A stretch of 64,000 nt of DNA, taken from Flammula alnicola (lineage: Eukaryota > Basidiomycota > Agaricomycetes > Agaricales > Strophariaceae). The notes beneath the pieces were generated by a model. That model had not been told where the DNA came from and did no database searches. It saw nothing but the letters and a program-made list of their open reading frames with translations. Position 1 is the stretch's first letter, and each line of letters begins with the position of its first letter. This document shows, piece by piece, positions 1-11,434 of this stretch. The translations under genes were made by a program, and so were the position numbers. Location: NCBI GenBank assembly GCA_015499995.1, contig JADNRV010000045.1, forward strand, positions 1 to 64,000. Reading direction: 5' to 3'.

Positions 1-1159
1 ATTGGCGACGCTATGACTTGAACAGAGGAATTTCCGCCATTTGTTCCATTTGTCATAGGTGTGGGTACAAGTCCAGTTTTCGTTTCAGCAGACGGAAAGG
101 AATGTGCGGAGTGGGCAATGGCGGGGACGCTACTATAGACAACACCGGACGTTACAGTCATGCCTTGATTTTGGGCTAGATAGGGAGGATTTGATTGAGT
201 GGTAGAAGACGAAACACTTGAAGATGAAGCCCTGTTTGGCTGTTCGACGGTTGTGGATCCAGGTCGACTATAGCCACACCCCGAATCGACTTCTAGTGAT
301 GAACTTGAAGAGATATCCTGCCTAGGTCGTTCATACCGGGGTGGGTGCCCCAACAAAAGTACTGGAAGATGCATCAGAAGTGCGTCTGTGCGTCGCTTGA
401 CGAAGATATTGTGGCATGACGTCTGCCTGCTCGTTGCGCTCGACATTTTCCGCTTCTCCGAAATTATAGGGAGGACGTGGAGAAGGAGAGAAAGGTGGGA
501 CATTGTTTCGAAATGATGGTGCCCTACTAAACTGACCAACTTGATTACTGGCGTTCCTTGAATGTTGTTCGATTGGATTTAGTATGATATCGGCCCAGTT
601 CATGCATATGGATGCCTGTGCTGTCAGGCTTGCGTGGGCATTTGGCAGAGTAACCAGAATGATCCGATAGCGCCGAAGCCCGCAAAATTGACATGGCGTA
701 TGCAAAATCTCTGTCGCCAGTTATCAATACAATGGTGGAGGGCGCTGGGTTGTCGATAGCATGTGCTAACATGTCCACTGGATTTGTGCGTGGGCGCCAA
801 AGTAATACTGGGAACCCAACATGCTTACCGATAATCATCTTGTCTGCCACGTCCTTGCGCCCATTGTGAGGACAGTCTACTAATGAGACACCCGACGACT
901 GGAGTTCCGAGCGAAGAGTAAGGGTCCTAGGAACTGGGAACTGTTCTGTAATCCCGAGATATGCTCTAAGGGACTTAACACTTCCATAAGGCTGGGCTAC
1001 GGAACGAATGTTGTTCACGATGGCGTATCCTGAAGCGTTGGTGGGGGCTGGACAGTTTTCTATGGCGGAAAGGCGTTATTAGATTTAGATGGAGGGTATT
1101 GTACATGTGAAGCCACAAAGGATCGCACCGTAGTCCCAGAAAATGGCAACGTCTTCCAT
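1..1159 (-). CDS. MARF1-like NYN-domain protein, 3' end outside the window, apparent frameshift
   Basis: Putative RNA endonuclease of the NYN (limkain-b1/MARF1) type. Exon 1 starts at the ATG at 1157-1159 and encodes MEDVAIFWDY. A short intron (gtgcga..catag) then restores the family motif WDYENCPAP and continues SGYAIVNNIR. A second intron (gtaagc..atccag, near 782-830) joins MII to VDMLAHAIDNPAP, followed by the acidic motif ITGDRDFAYAMSILR. The reading frame breaks at the ccc run 679-681: one base too many separates MSILR from the expected continuation LRRYRIILVTLPN, which is open in the neighbouring frame. A low-complexity Ser/Pro-rich region follows and stays open to the window edge if one more intron (gtactt..cactag, about 70 nt) is assumed. 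The next gene is a paralogue with the same exon layout. The family call is firm. Whether the gene is intact is unknown: sequencing indel or young pseudogene. Confidence 0.75.
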
Positions 1160-1569
1160 GTCTTTCAGAAATAAATGAAAGAATATAGAGTCAAGAGAGC
1201 AGGCGCTTGGGGCACCATTGACGACTTGGGAAAGGGGGAAAAATGACTGAAGATTGCCTGAATGGTACCCAGTGTTCGGCGTCGCTCGAAGGGACCCACC
1301 GAAAGGTGATCAAATACTTTATTTGACGTTTCTGTTGTTCTATCTGGGCTCCAGGCATCCACAAGGAACCACCTGTCATGAGGTCTCTTGACCCATAGTA
1401 ACCTGTCGTAAAGATGAACCGATTATAATAGAACTCTCTATCATAGAACTCGCACATACAGTAATACAATAAGCGGTTGACTTCAAAGGGTCGAATACTA
1501 GGCAAAAAATATATACAACCGACTCTGACCCAGTTATTCTCCTACGGCCACGATAGAGGTTCACAACGA
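1160..1569. other. Intergenic, tandem NYN genes
   Basis: Between the start of the first NYN gene and the stop of the second. Short unsupported open frames only; presumed promoter of the first gene and 3' UTR of the second. No recognisable element. Confidence 0.5.
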
Positions 1570-3497
1570 TTATGCATACGGAGGCCGGAGTGTAACATTT
1601 TCGCCTTGCTGTTGTACTATTCCCGCCTGGACTGCCTCTGTTATGTATTGTGAAAACTTCTTGACGCCAGCAATCCTGTAAACGGCGCCATTGTGTTTAA
1701 GAAGAGAGGTTCCTAGGGAAGACTTGAGAACACCGTTGGGGAATTTATGCCGATCCTTGCGGAGAACGTCAACTAGGATTTGGAATCGAGCGGCGGAACC
1801 CGTGAGAGCAACCCTTGTCGAGGAACCCGCAGCCGCTCCCGGCAGTACATGGGTTTGAGAGGTGGAAGGAGCAGATGTCGACGTCGATGCAACCGGTTTG
1901 CCCTGAACAGGTTTGCTTACGGAAGCGGCGGAGGAAGGCCGCACCACAGGTGGAGGTTGCGTCTGAATTGGTTTCATCTCGCTTTTCTGAGGAGCGTCAG
2001 ATGCAACCTTAGATGTAACAACATCGACGGTTTTCTTGAGGGCAGGAGTTTCCGTATCAGAGCTCCTGCGTGAGGGTACTATTGTGGGTGCTTTAGGACT
2101 GGCCTGTTGAGCAGGTGCTACGGCTTTGTCGGCATTGGCAGCAAGGGGCTCCGCTGAGGTCGGTGCTGTAGATGCATCGGGGTGCTGCACTATTGAAAAG
2201 CTGGTACCTTGGGAAGAAGGCGAAGAAGAGACGGAAGAGCCTCGTGTCGACAGTGTTTTGCTCTCAGGTTGAGCGAGGGTGGAGATCGTTTGGAAAGACG
2301 GCCTTGTCTCGCCAAATGGTTCAAAAACCGAATCAGATTTAGGCATGGTTGTTGACGATGCTATAGGTGCCTGGGGTTCTATGCTTTCTGGCTCAATGAT
2401 CGGGCGAGTTTTCCCTTTCCAAGATTGGTTTACCCCAGTCGCCGTCTCATGGAAATGAGGATATGTCGGCTTCGGTAAATTGGCAAAGTGTGTCATATTG
2501 GGTGGCGCAGAGTCCGCCCGGGATGATTGTTCTTCGCCACGAGATTTAGGCCGAGGAAACAGTGGCCCATCTCCAAGCCCAAAGGATCCCCTCTGTGTCT
2601 TTGGCGTCATAAACACGTCTCCGAAGTCTGCAAATACATCGAATTTGCGAGGGTCATATGAGGAAAAGACCGAATTTCTGCGAGCACGCGCAGGTATGTC
2701 GCGGAGCTCCACTAATTCAGGCTCAAATGCACTTTCAGCTTGTTTTTGGGCCGATCCGTTCAAGCCCGTCTTGCGGAAATTGGAACTGAAAGGCGTATCC
2801 GTGGTTGCTCGTGGTTGCTGTTGGGTGTAGGCGGAAGGAGGGTTGGGGGGTGCAGGGGGGTCGTCGGGGAAAATCGTAGTTTCGGGAACGCCGTCATGGA
2901 ATCCCAGAACCAATTTACTCCAATCCAGCTGGGCTGACGCTTGCGCACCTAGGTCGGAATGCGTCCCAGCGGGAGACATCACCACCACACGAAATTTTCG
3001 CATTCGCAGTACCGATACCGCATATGCTAAATCGCGATCTCCGGTGATAACCACGAAGGTACGCGGGACTCCATGGTCCCAGGCGTAGGCGATCATGTCG
3101 ACTAAGGAATTAAGATATTAGATTTGCGGAGTTTCATAGGAGGGAAGACTGACCCAACATGATTTTCACCCCGAGTCCTTTATGTCCATCGTCTGGACAA
3201 TCGACCAAAGTAACGCCGGACGAGGATAACTCTGAGCGTACATTCGCCGACCTGGGAGAACCCTGCGAAAAGTTCCAATACGCTCGAAAAGACTTGATCG
3301 GGCCGAAGGGCAATACAGCAGAGCGGATATTGTGAACGATATCGTAGCTCGAGATCGCACTGATGGGCCGAGTTGACTCTGCCAATCGCGAAACACAACG
3401 ATCAGACACGCGTCGGCATGTAAAGCATGGAATAAAAAGACGAACCGCAGTCCCAAAAGATTGCTGTATCTTCTTGATCCTGAATTTTCACGCTCAT
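1570..3497 (-). CDS. MARF1-like protein: NYN domain plus C-terminal LOTUS/OST-HTH-like domain
   Basis: Predicted RNA-binding endonuclease. The start chosen at 3497 gives MSVKIQDQEDTAIFWDC. Intron 1 (gttcgt..ggcag) joins WDC to ESTRPISAISS, and intron 2 (gtcagt..ccttag, near 3100-3150) joins KIMLG to VDMIAYAWDHG. The NYN acidic residues are visible in FWD and in VVITGDRDLAYAVSVLR. The central 300 residues are Ser/Pro/Ala-rich and probably disordered. The last 75 residues (from RFQILVDVLRKD to the stop) resemble a LOTUS/OST-HTH winged-helix fold, with the pattern of a hydrophobic helix, KFSQYITEAVQAGIV and a final beta strand. NYN plus LOTUS is the arrangement of animal MARF1, which cleaves mRNA. 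Function here is inferred from architecture. It is the intact member of a head-to-tail pair with the gene at 1-1159. Confidence 0.85.
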
Positions 3498-5288
3498 GAG
3501 AACGGGTAGTCAAGATTGCTGTCCTTGAAAGTCTAGAAAAGAACGCCATTGGCCTGTGGCAACTCCAGTTATAAACATACGCTCGGTAGGGGGACATGAT
3601 GACGCGTGATGAACATCCTGCATCCACGAGGTTGCACTAAACAAAGAATTAGTTCACAAGTCAACGCGTGTCAGGGCATTTGCAAACGGCATGATGGCAG
3701 GCAAGAACCCAGCGTTCATGCAGGCGAAGACTTCCGCGATGTGCGTCTGCGTCGCTCGCCATGTTAATGGATCGATCCTGCCTGTTTGTGGGTAAACAAT
3801 GTGACATGGTCAGAGGCTGCAAGGCCTCGTGCTGACATATGTCGTCATCCAAGGTAGGGAAAAGGCAGGTTGGCGATTGATGGTTTCGAGGAAGTCGGCG
3901 CCGATCCACAAGACTGGATGCCTGAAAATTCAATTGGATGGCAAGGAGTGGTAGAAAAGAAAGTGGCAAGCCATGCCATTCATGTATGTAAATGATCGAT
4001 GCTTTTGCAAAGCACCGCAACAGTAGGACAAGGAGACAAATGGAGTGCTCAGCGAAACAGAGGATGGATTGCTCCTTGAGCCGTGACGATCTGGAGGCAG
4101 GGTCTGGCTATTGGTGATACCGCTGGAAGCCTCCCGCGATCTGCAAACATGAACGCATATGTGATCCCAGAACACCGCGTCGCAGCGGGGAGAACAAAAA
4201 AACACAATGGACCCTGGGAAGAACGAATGCGGCTCGCTTGAGTAGCACGGACAGGATAAAAGAAGAAAATGAAAAGAGAAAACCGATGGAAATGTAATGA
4301 AAACCGAGCACGAGAAGGTGGGGTAGATGAACATCATCGAAAACCAGGGAAACCACAGTGCACGCACAACTCCTGAAATTCAACATGCCAAAGGAAAGTC
4401 GGGGGCGACATGAAACGGTCGAGTGGCCGCTAGTATCATAACAATTAAAGCTAGGGAAACGGGATGGAATAGATCACTGCTACATCTTATTGAATCGACT
4501 TTCCCAATCTAGCAAGATGGTAATTAATGGTAGGTTTGTGCATTTTCTTGGGCATTGGCTGGAGGTGTGAGAGGAATGCAGATGAACGTTTAAGGTGCCA
4601 GAGTCCAGTTTCAGGTTCAAACAGGAGTGTGCGTGTATCGATGAGTTACGTGGATTGAAAAACGGAGCAGGGAAGAGGCGGAGAGGCAGAAAGAACACGT
4701 CAGATGTTAGGAAGGTTGCAAGAGAGAAACACCACGCACCGTCGTCCGCATACAGTGAAACAAGTCTTGTGCGTGTGTCTGGCAAGTTCCAACTGACATA
4801 AGGTCACCTTCGGCTGCCCAGCAAGCCAACATAGCGGTGAGCTGTGGGGCGCACATAACGGTTTGCGCCGCTGTTCCGCAAGTCGATGTTCAGAAAGCGA
4901 AAATGTCCCATCGCGGTGAAGAATGCGCACCTTTACGCGGCCTCGCTTTTAGATTTTTTATGTGAATAGTCATGGTGTCGTAGCCAACGGCTTCACGATG
5001 TCGGACGGCTTTCAACTTTGACCACCGCCTAAATTTGAATTCGAGTCGAGATGCTCACGTGATTCTGTGACGTGACCGATTATATTAATAATGCCCAATC
5101 GGGGCGTGTTGTCGAGGAATGACATCGGCTGCTCACGTTCCTCCACGTCGTCCTTACCTGGTCCTTACCGTGTTCCAACACCTAGTGCTGATCATAACCT
5201 CCTTCTGCTTCTCTCAAATCGTTGAGGTTGCTTGCCACTACTCCTTAGTACCCGTCGGCGGTCTCCAGAGATCTGAATCACCGTTCAA
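3498..5288. other. Intergenic region, no gene recognised
   Basis: About 1.8 kb upstream of both the minus-strand NYN gene and the plus-strand E2 gene. Open frames here (for example on the minus strand at 3930-4367) are low complexity or match nothing I know, and no intron-joined conserved protein emerged. The right 250 bases hold promoter-like motifs described separately. Confidence 0.5.
5055..5100. promoter_or_regulatory. TCACGTGA palindrome and CCAAT box upstream of the E2 gene
   Basis: TCACGTGA at 5055-5062 is a bHLH/Cbf1-type palindrome. CCAAT lies at 5095-5099, about 190 bases before the E2 start, the usual context of a HAP/NF-Y site. Both are motif matches only. Confidence 0.3.
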
Positions 5289-6760
5289 ATGACTGCGCTT
5301 AACAAGAACAATTCAGGTGAGTGTGGTTAGTGGTAGATTCATGCTTATGAAACGTGATGCCGTGTCCGTAGCTATCAAGAGGATTATGCAGGAGGCGAGA
5401 GAACTAGCAAACGATCCTTGCACAGACTACTCGGCTGCACCTCTCGAAGTTCGTTTGCATCACTCGAAGTTGTTCGAGTAACCATTGGCTGATAGCATTT
5501 CTTCGTGGTCTTTCTTTTGCCCAGGATGACATTTTCGTCAGTATATTTCACAACCTACATCTCTATACACAGACTGATGTATGCGAATACTAAGGAATGG
5601 CATTGCACTCTGCGCGGACCCGCTGGGACCGAGTTTGAGGGTGGACTTTATCACTTCCGCATCTTATTGCCTGCAGAATATCCCTTTCGGCCTCCATCTA
5701 TCATGATCCTAACACCTAACGGAAGGTTCGAACTTAATACCAAGGTATGCATTCGTTCTACACTTCAACGTGCACTTGCCTCTTGCTCGTCTCATTTCAA
5801 TGTGATGTCGATTATAACACCGCTTTATTTCAATAGATTTGCATCAGCTTCACTAACTGTGCGTATTCGACGTTGAAGTAATTTATCCATAGTCAACTCA
5901 AGATGGGAAGTTCAGATCATGAAGAGCTATGGCAGCCTGCTTGGGGTGTTCGAACAGGTGAGTTCAAAACATTATTCGTAGGCCAATGGGTGGTGCCTTA
6001 CAGAACTCCTGAATAGCTATTATCGGTCTTCAAGGATTCTTTCCTCTGAAAGGCCAAGCTGCTGTGGGTGTTGGGTCCATTGAATATCCCACTACGGAAA
6101 GGAAGCGATTGGCTGCTCTGTAAGTCTATTTGCTCATTTCAACAGCAGTTGTCATGCCGTTGTCGGAAGACTGACCGTTAGTCTTTGCATCACGATAGTT
6201 CGAGAGAATGGACATGTCCACACTGCCAACAGACAAATTTGGAGTTGCTGCCTGATCCTCCCGCCCAGGAGCAGTCAGGGAGAGTATTGGGGTCTAAACC
6301 GAAGTCCCATGTGCCTTCAGAATCCGAACCACCTTCAAAAGAGTCAGATGCTACCCTTACAAGTGCAAATGGGATAAGCCATGCCGACAATTTGCCAACT
6401 GCTGCGCAGCCAAAGCCCTTGGATACTCAGAACTCAGAACCCGATTTGAAAGCCGCAGCGGTGGCCTTGCAAGATCGATCAGGTCCAGAGTCCCTAGCCA
6501 CGGGAAATCTGGCTACAATAAGACTCTACACCGCTCCTTCAGGAGATTCAGTTGGTGCGAACTCTAGCCCGTCGGCGCCTTCATCCGCCTCGATTTCTCC
6601 CATGCGCAATGCCACGCCAACGACGTCGTCACCGACACCTACAATTCAGGATGTACGTGGGCCAACTCGAAGCAGCCAGAAGCCCCCAGTATTGCTCGAC
6701 ACTGCAATCTGCATCCTTCTAGTGCTGCTTTTTGCGATTATATGCCGTAGGATGGTTTGA
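5289..6760 (+). CDS. UBC6: Ubc6/UBE2J-type ubiquitin-conjugating enzyme, tail-anchored
   Basis: E2 enzyme of endoplasmic-reticulum-associated degradation: it carries ubiquitin on a catalytic Cys and passes it to misfolded membrane or secretory proteins with ER E3 ligases. The N-terminus MTALNKNNS continues after an intron as IKRIMQEARELANDP, then LEDDIF and EWHCTLRGPAGTEFEGG, which is the UBC6-specific core. The active site lies in KICISFTN, and the downstream part reads YHEELWQPAWGVRTA. The C-terminal third is Ser/Pro-rich with a CPHC pair near its start, and it ends in a single hydrophobic segment (LLDTAICILLVLLFAIICR), the expected tail anchor. Seven introns are needed, including tiny exons of 12 nt (5525-5536) and 22 nt (5837-5858). 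The final exon begins at the splice joining RLAAL to SREWTCPHC. Start and stop are well supported. Confidence 0.92.
5525..5536 (+). other. 12-nt microexon of the E2 gene
   Basis: The exon gatgacattttc is bracketed by ..gcccag and gtcagt. It encodes DDIF, needed to rebuild the conserved LEDDIFEWH stretch. Confidence 0.8.
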
Positions 6761-8429
6761 TGTCTTCATGCAGATGGACGGAGTGAGAGGAAGGTGTTCG
6801 AGGACTTATATATTTTCTTTACCCGGAAATTGTACATCTAATTTGTACTGAGTGTAATTCTAGTGTTTTCATTATGAAAAAATGAAGTGCAAGCTGGAAA
6901 CTTGATGTTGATCACCCCGTCATGCGCACACTGGGTGCAACTCGGCGTATCAAGGACGGCGTTCTCACCACCACCACCGCCACCAGGGTTGTTGCTCGCT
7001 GATTCAGAACCCGCCAAGTGCACTGGGATCTCACCCTGCACCGCCGGCCTGGGTTCTCCATGAACGCTGTCTCCTCTTTTTGACGTCCAAGGCTAAACTT
7101 ATTAATAACCCATTAAGTGTCATATAATATATAATACATGGGGACCACTACGATATCAAATATCCTTGACCGTTGTTTCCCCCAATCCTGTTGTCTCTGA
7201 GGCTCCGTTACGACTCGGCCGTGGCAAAAGAGATCGTCGATGCTTCTCCGTTAAAACTGTGGGGACGGTCTGCGTCGGGAGCATTGCAACGCTGTGGTAA
7301 TTGTATGACTGCTGCGATATGGATCCAGCTTTATTTCAGTGGGCACACTTTGAGGCTTAATTCGCTGGTTCAATAGAACCATAAAACAATTGCTGTACCT
7401 GTATGAGTTTTTTCAATGACGCTTGGACCTTCTGGAGCTATTATCTATAAAGTTTAGCTTTTGTGGCCATTAAATCGACCTATAAGTATGCTTCAACGAT
7501 ATTTTGAATGGATGATAACTATGTTATCTGTTCAGCAAGTTGTGACGGTACTTTTTTTCTTATCATCTCTCCTTGGAATACCTTTGCAGGCCCAAATTTG
7601 CCATGCTTTGCTAGTATGCATAAATAGTGCCATGTAGAAGGTGCATATATCTGGTAGTTGCGAGTGCGCGAATCTTTGAAGGTGGCAATTTTGAGGATTT
7701 GATCTCGATCATGTTGCAATGCCCAAGAAGGGGTCGCGGGGCACTAGCGTCCCGCGCCTTGCCGATGTCGAGAATGTTTGGCCTCGTAATATCTTCTGCC
7801 TGACTGAAAGAAACAGGATGGTTAGTCCCCGCGAAGTACACTTGGTAACTTTTCTTCTGACCAACTTCGCTGTAGTCCAAGAAAAGAAGATGTATAGTAC
7901 TGTGGTCAAGATGTAGTGTGTGCACCTAAGTTCACATGTCAACAATTTTCTGGAGGAGTAAGTCAACTCCTTAAGTTAATAAGCTTCATTAAAGTAGTGG
8001 CCTCATATCATAACGAGAGCCTCAACTTACGGTACAGCAGTGATTGCATCATTTCATAAACTCTTAGGCGCGCGCCTACTAGCGATATGTGCTATTGCCA
8101 CCGCGTAGCTATTTATAGACAGGAGCGTTGTGTACACATTGAAATTACGTCTTTACTACTTGTAGAAGAGTAGGTCGGAGAAAGGTGTATATATGTTTCA
8201 ATAAAGTGTTTCGTCGATCCTCTTTTCTGATCGAATATAAGTAGACACTGTTCGCTCAGGGATTTTGCAGGAAATGAAGGATCAACACGTGACTCGTAGG
8301 ACGATCTATACAAATGTAAACATCACGATCTTGCCCAATTCTTCCCTAACCACCAAAAGTAATCCAGCGCAACTTGAAGCGAAACATATATCAACCTCTG
8401 TTTAACCCATTTCCTACATCGTATTCAAC
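6761..8429. other. Intergenic region, no gene recognised
   Basis: About 1.7 kb, partly AT-rich (around 7080-7160). Open frames on both strands show no family resemblance. A CACGTG box lies at 8286-8291, about 140 bases before the next gene. Confidence 0.5.
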
Positions 8430-9653
8430 ATGTCATTTGCGACTATTTCTCAGAGATCCTTTCTTCGATCGGCAACTCATCGAAGATTCAAGCTTCCGAA
8501 AGATGAACGTGCTGCGGCCATGCTTGAAGGTAATTCGGAAGGAATCCTATACAGAATGTTAATGGAAATTGAATAACGTTAACAGTCCTCACTTTCCATG
8601 GGCGACGCTTCCTTCGACAACCTTGCATCGGTGCACATCGAACTAATGTCAGGTTGCAAGGGATGAACCTACCTGAATATCGCGTATTTCACAAGTATAT
8701 GCTCAAAACTGGAGTCAAAGTGCCGCCTAGGACGACCATGAACGAAATTCAAGCTTTCGCTTGCTTTTGCCGGGAATCCACATGTACGCCAAATATTTCA
8801 TTCCCAACTTAAAAAAACTGGTTGACCACATAGTCCAGCTGTGTATATCAAACCTCTTTGTGTTTCCAAGAAGGCAGACTCCGAATCTTGCTCGCCCCCG
8901 ATCCCCAAAGACGGCACTCTTTCCACTGCCCCTGCCGGTGTTCACTCTGGAATTCTCGAGGGTGCCAGTATCTTGAATTTGTCTATGTGGTCGACCAAAC
9001 ACACCTCCAAGCCTGCTCCCGAGCCAATATCGCAGCGCGGGTCGAATGAGGTTTCCTCGATGTCTCGCCGTCGACTTTCTTCCAACATACCTGCCCTACA
9101 GGGCCATCTGTCGTTCAGTATTTCACAGGAAGCGTGTACAAACACAAGCATTGGGACTCCAGGCTTCGAAGACCTCTTTCCTATTAATTCTTGCTCGACC
9201 CCAATTACTCCGCTCGACCAAATCATTCATACACCTCTTTGCCCACCATTGCTACAAAGCCCTGACACACGCAAGAAGGCCCTTGTGGACTCTGGTACAT
9301 ATCGTTCTCCGACATCGAAAATATTCATGCCAAGGAATGCTGTATCCAGGGTCTCTGATAATATTCGACGCCGTCTTTCTGTTGTTGCGCCTCCTGAGGC
9401 TATGCCAATGCATGCCCCAAGACGTCTCTCATACTCGCTCACGTATGGAAAAACTAGGTCCCCTCTTACCAGAAGAAATGGTCCTTTGTCTTCAGAAATG
9501 CTCAACTCTTGTATCGAAACAGAACTCTTGGCATCTCCTCTTGTCATACTACCGTCGTCTTCTGTGAATCGGTTATCCGCGAACTGCATTGAGGAAAGCA
9601 GATATGGACAGCATCTGCCGCTCTCGTCTCTGGGAAGTCCTCACGCGATGTAA
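8430..9653 (+). CDS. Uncharacterised protein
   Basis: I do not recognise this gene. The best start is the ATG at 8430 (MSFATISQRSFLRSATHRR, basic and Ser/Arg-rich, could be mitochondrial targeting). A gtaatt..taacag intron follows, and a further intron (gtacgc..tccag, near 8782-8837) leads into a long open frame of about 265 residues ending at 9653. That frame is Ser/Pro/Arg-rich with repeated RRLS-type motifs (RRRLSSN, RRRLSVV, RRLSYS), which look like basophilic kinase sites. The exon joins in the first 400 bases are uncertain, because two frames are open after the first intron. The long 3' exon and its stop are better supported than the N-terminus. Confidence 0.5.
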
Positions 9654-10029
9654 CTATGTTTTACTTGCTATCAGTCATGCGAAACCACTTGCGACATTCA
9701 ATTTCCGACACGCCCTCCCGAATACCCCGCTGATAATATGCGAGACATGGCTATTCTTCACACTTGATTTCGGCAATCTTCTTGATTGTTTATCCTATTA
9801 CCTACCAAACCCTTCTATTCATATCCTTTGATTTGTACGTAAAAATACAAGACTTTGCATGGCTATATGCATATGCACTTCGATTTTATTGAGTGAAGCG
9901 CAGCCCCTGATGACCGGACCGGACGGACCGCTTTAATGGCTAGTCATTTTTCGTATGCACAACCAAGGGGAACGCTGGTTGACTGGCACCACCATATAGT
10001 GCTGATCTACCTCACCCAAGAAGATTAAA
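9654..10029. other. Intergenic
   Basis: Spacer between two plus-strand genes; nothing recognisable. Confidence 0.5.
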
Positions 10030-11334
10030 ATGAATTGGGAAACTCACTATATGGATCTCTGTCGCTATGAACACGTTATTATGCAGAAAATTCGAGGCTT
10101 TACTACGGAGAACTTTGTTCCTCCAAAATCAATTCAAGTTCTCTTCTCCGACTCAACAACCAGACTTCAATTGGACTTCATGGCGCTAGCCCTTGCAACA
10201 AGTCTTCTCCTGGGCTCTTTTGCTCTGCTTTTCATCTACTATCTTCTATTTTCACGTTCCAAACGCGTACAAAAACCCAGACAAAGGACGCCTATCGCTC
10301 TTGGTGCTATCCAGGCTCTTTCTAGTGTTTTTACACCCACTTCTGTTGCCTGGCCCATCCCGTTTACGGCTCACTTCGAAAGAAGCAATGCTATGGCCTC
10401 GAGATTTCAACCGCGCTGCATGGAACTTGATCTCTCCGAGCTGGTCGACCATATCTGCGCCGGCAAACTCGAACTGCGGGACTCGAGGGATTTGTCCTAT
10501 CTGCTCCGAGGTCGGCTGCGAGTGTATGGATGGAACCTGAAATTATACGTGGACGGACGCTGGTGGATCAAGACCGCGAAGTGGATTGCTAGTCAGCATC
10601 TTTTTCGTGTGCAGGTGGGTGACATATTATTCTTGCTGTTATTGTATGTTCATCTCGAGGTTGATAACGACGTTCTCTCAGATTACAACCCGTAAGTACT
10701 GCATTGCTTCTTCTGGATTTATACCCGGGCTCGAATTTGGCATGCCTTCACGCATTGACTTCAACACGCTTTTCTAGAAGGACTTTCAACCCATTCGTCA
10801 CTTGAACCCAATATACGTGTCGTATCGCAACCAGGTCCATCCTTTGATCTTGACTTCTCGCCCTACGATAAGCTCGAGACAGAAATGCGCCGCATACAAG
10901 AACGTCACCAATCAGAAAATACACCAACTATCGAGTTTTCTTGCCTGAACCCCAGAATACGTTTCATGGCACCTGATTTCCTGCTCTGCGCTATTCCGTT
11001 CCTCCCAGGCGTTTATTCTAAACATCAAACGACACGAAAGAGGAGGACAGACAGAACAACTACGCCCTTATTTGTACAGCTGCAAGATATCGTCGCTTTG
11101 CTCTCTGCTACAGGATCATCCAGGATTAGAAATATAGTGGATATTTCATCCGAGCATGCAGAGGCTCTGTATAAACTGGAGCAAGATCTTGTGGATGATA
11201 GGGATCTTCGGACGGAACATATTAAAGTTGCGGGTGTCGACGGATGGCGCGAGGAGAGATTCCTGATGACATGGGAGGCTGGGTTGTTGCGTTCGGGACT
11301 TTTGTTCCGTTGGCGTGTAACTCTTAACAAGTAA
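10030..11334 (+). CDS. Uncharacterised protein with an N-terminal membrane segment
   Basis: I do not recognise the family. The open frame begins at 10030, but the second ATG at 10180 would put a hydrophobic stretch (ALALATSLLLGSFALLFIYY) at the very N-terminus followed by basic residues (SRSKRVQKPRQR), a typical signal-anchor layout, so 10180 may be the true start. Two introns (gtgggt..ctcag near 10615-10680 and gtaagt..tctag near 10691-10777) leave a tiny 10-nt exon (attacaaccc) between them and keep the frame: FRVQ, ITTQGLSTHSS, then FDLDFSPYDKLETEMRR. The last exon holds conserved-looking aromatic and charged stretches (WREERFLMTWEAGLL) and ends at 11334. It is probably an intracellular membrane-anchored protein. 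Confidence 0.65.
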
Positions 11335-11434
11335 CGTCACCAGATGAACGAGGGTAAATGAGACCGGTGCTTGGAGGTATTATGTGCATGGCTTAGAGTA
11401 ATGCGCTCTGCATATGAATGCAGATATTTACTTC

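Noticed and set aside
7173..7966. Open frames of 65-104 codons on both strands
   Set aside because: AT-rich, mutually overlapping and without recognisable motifs or splice continuity.
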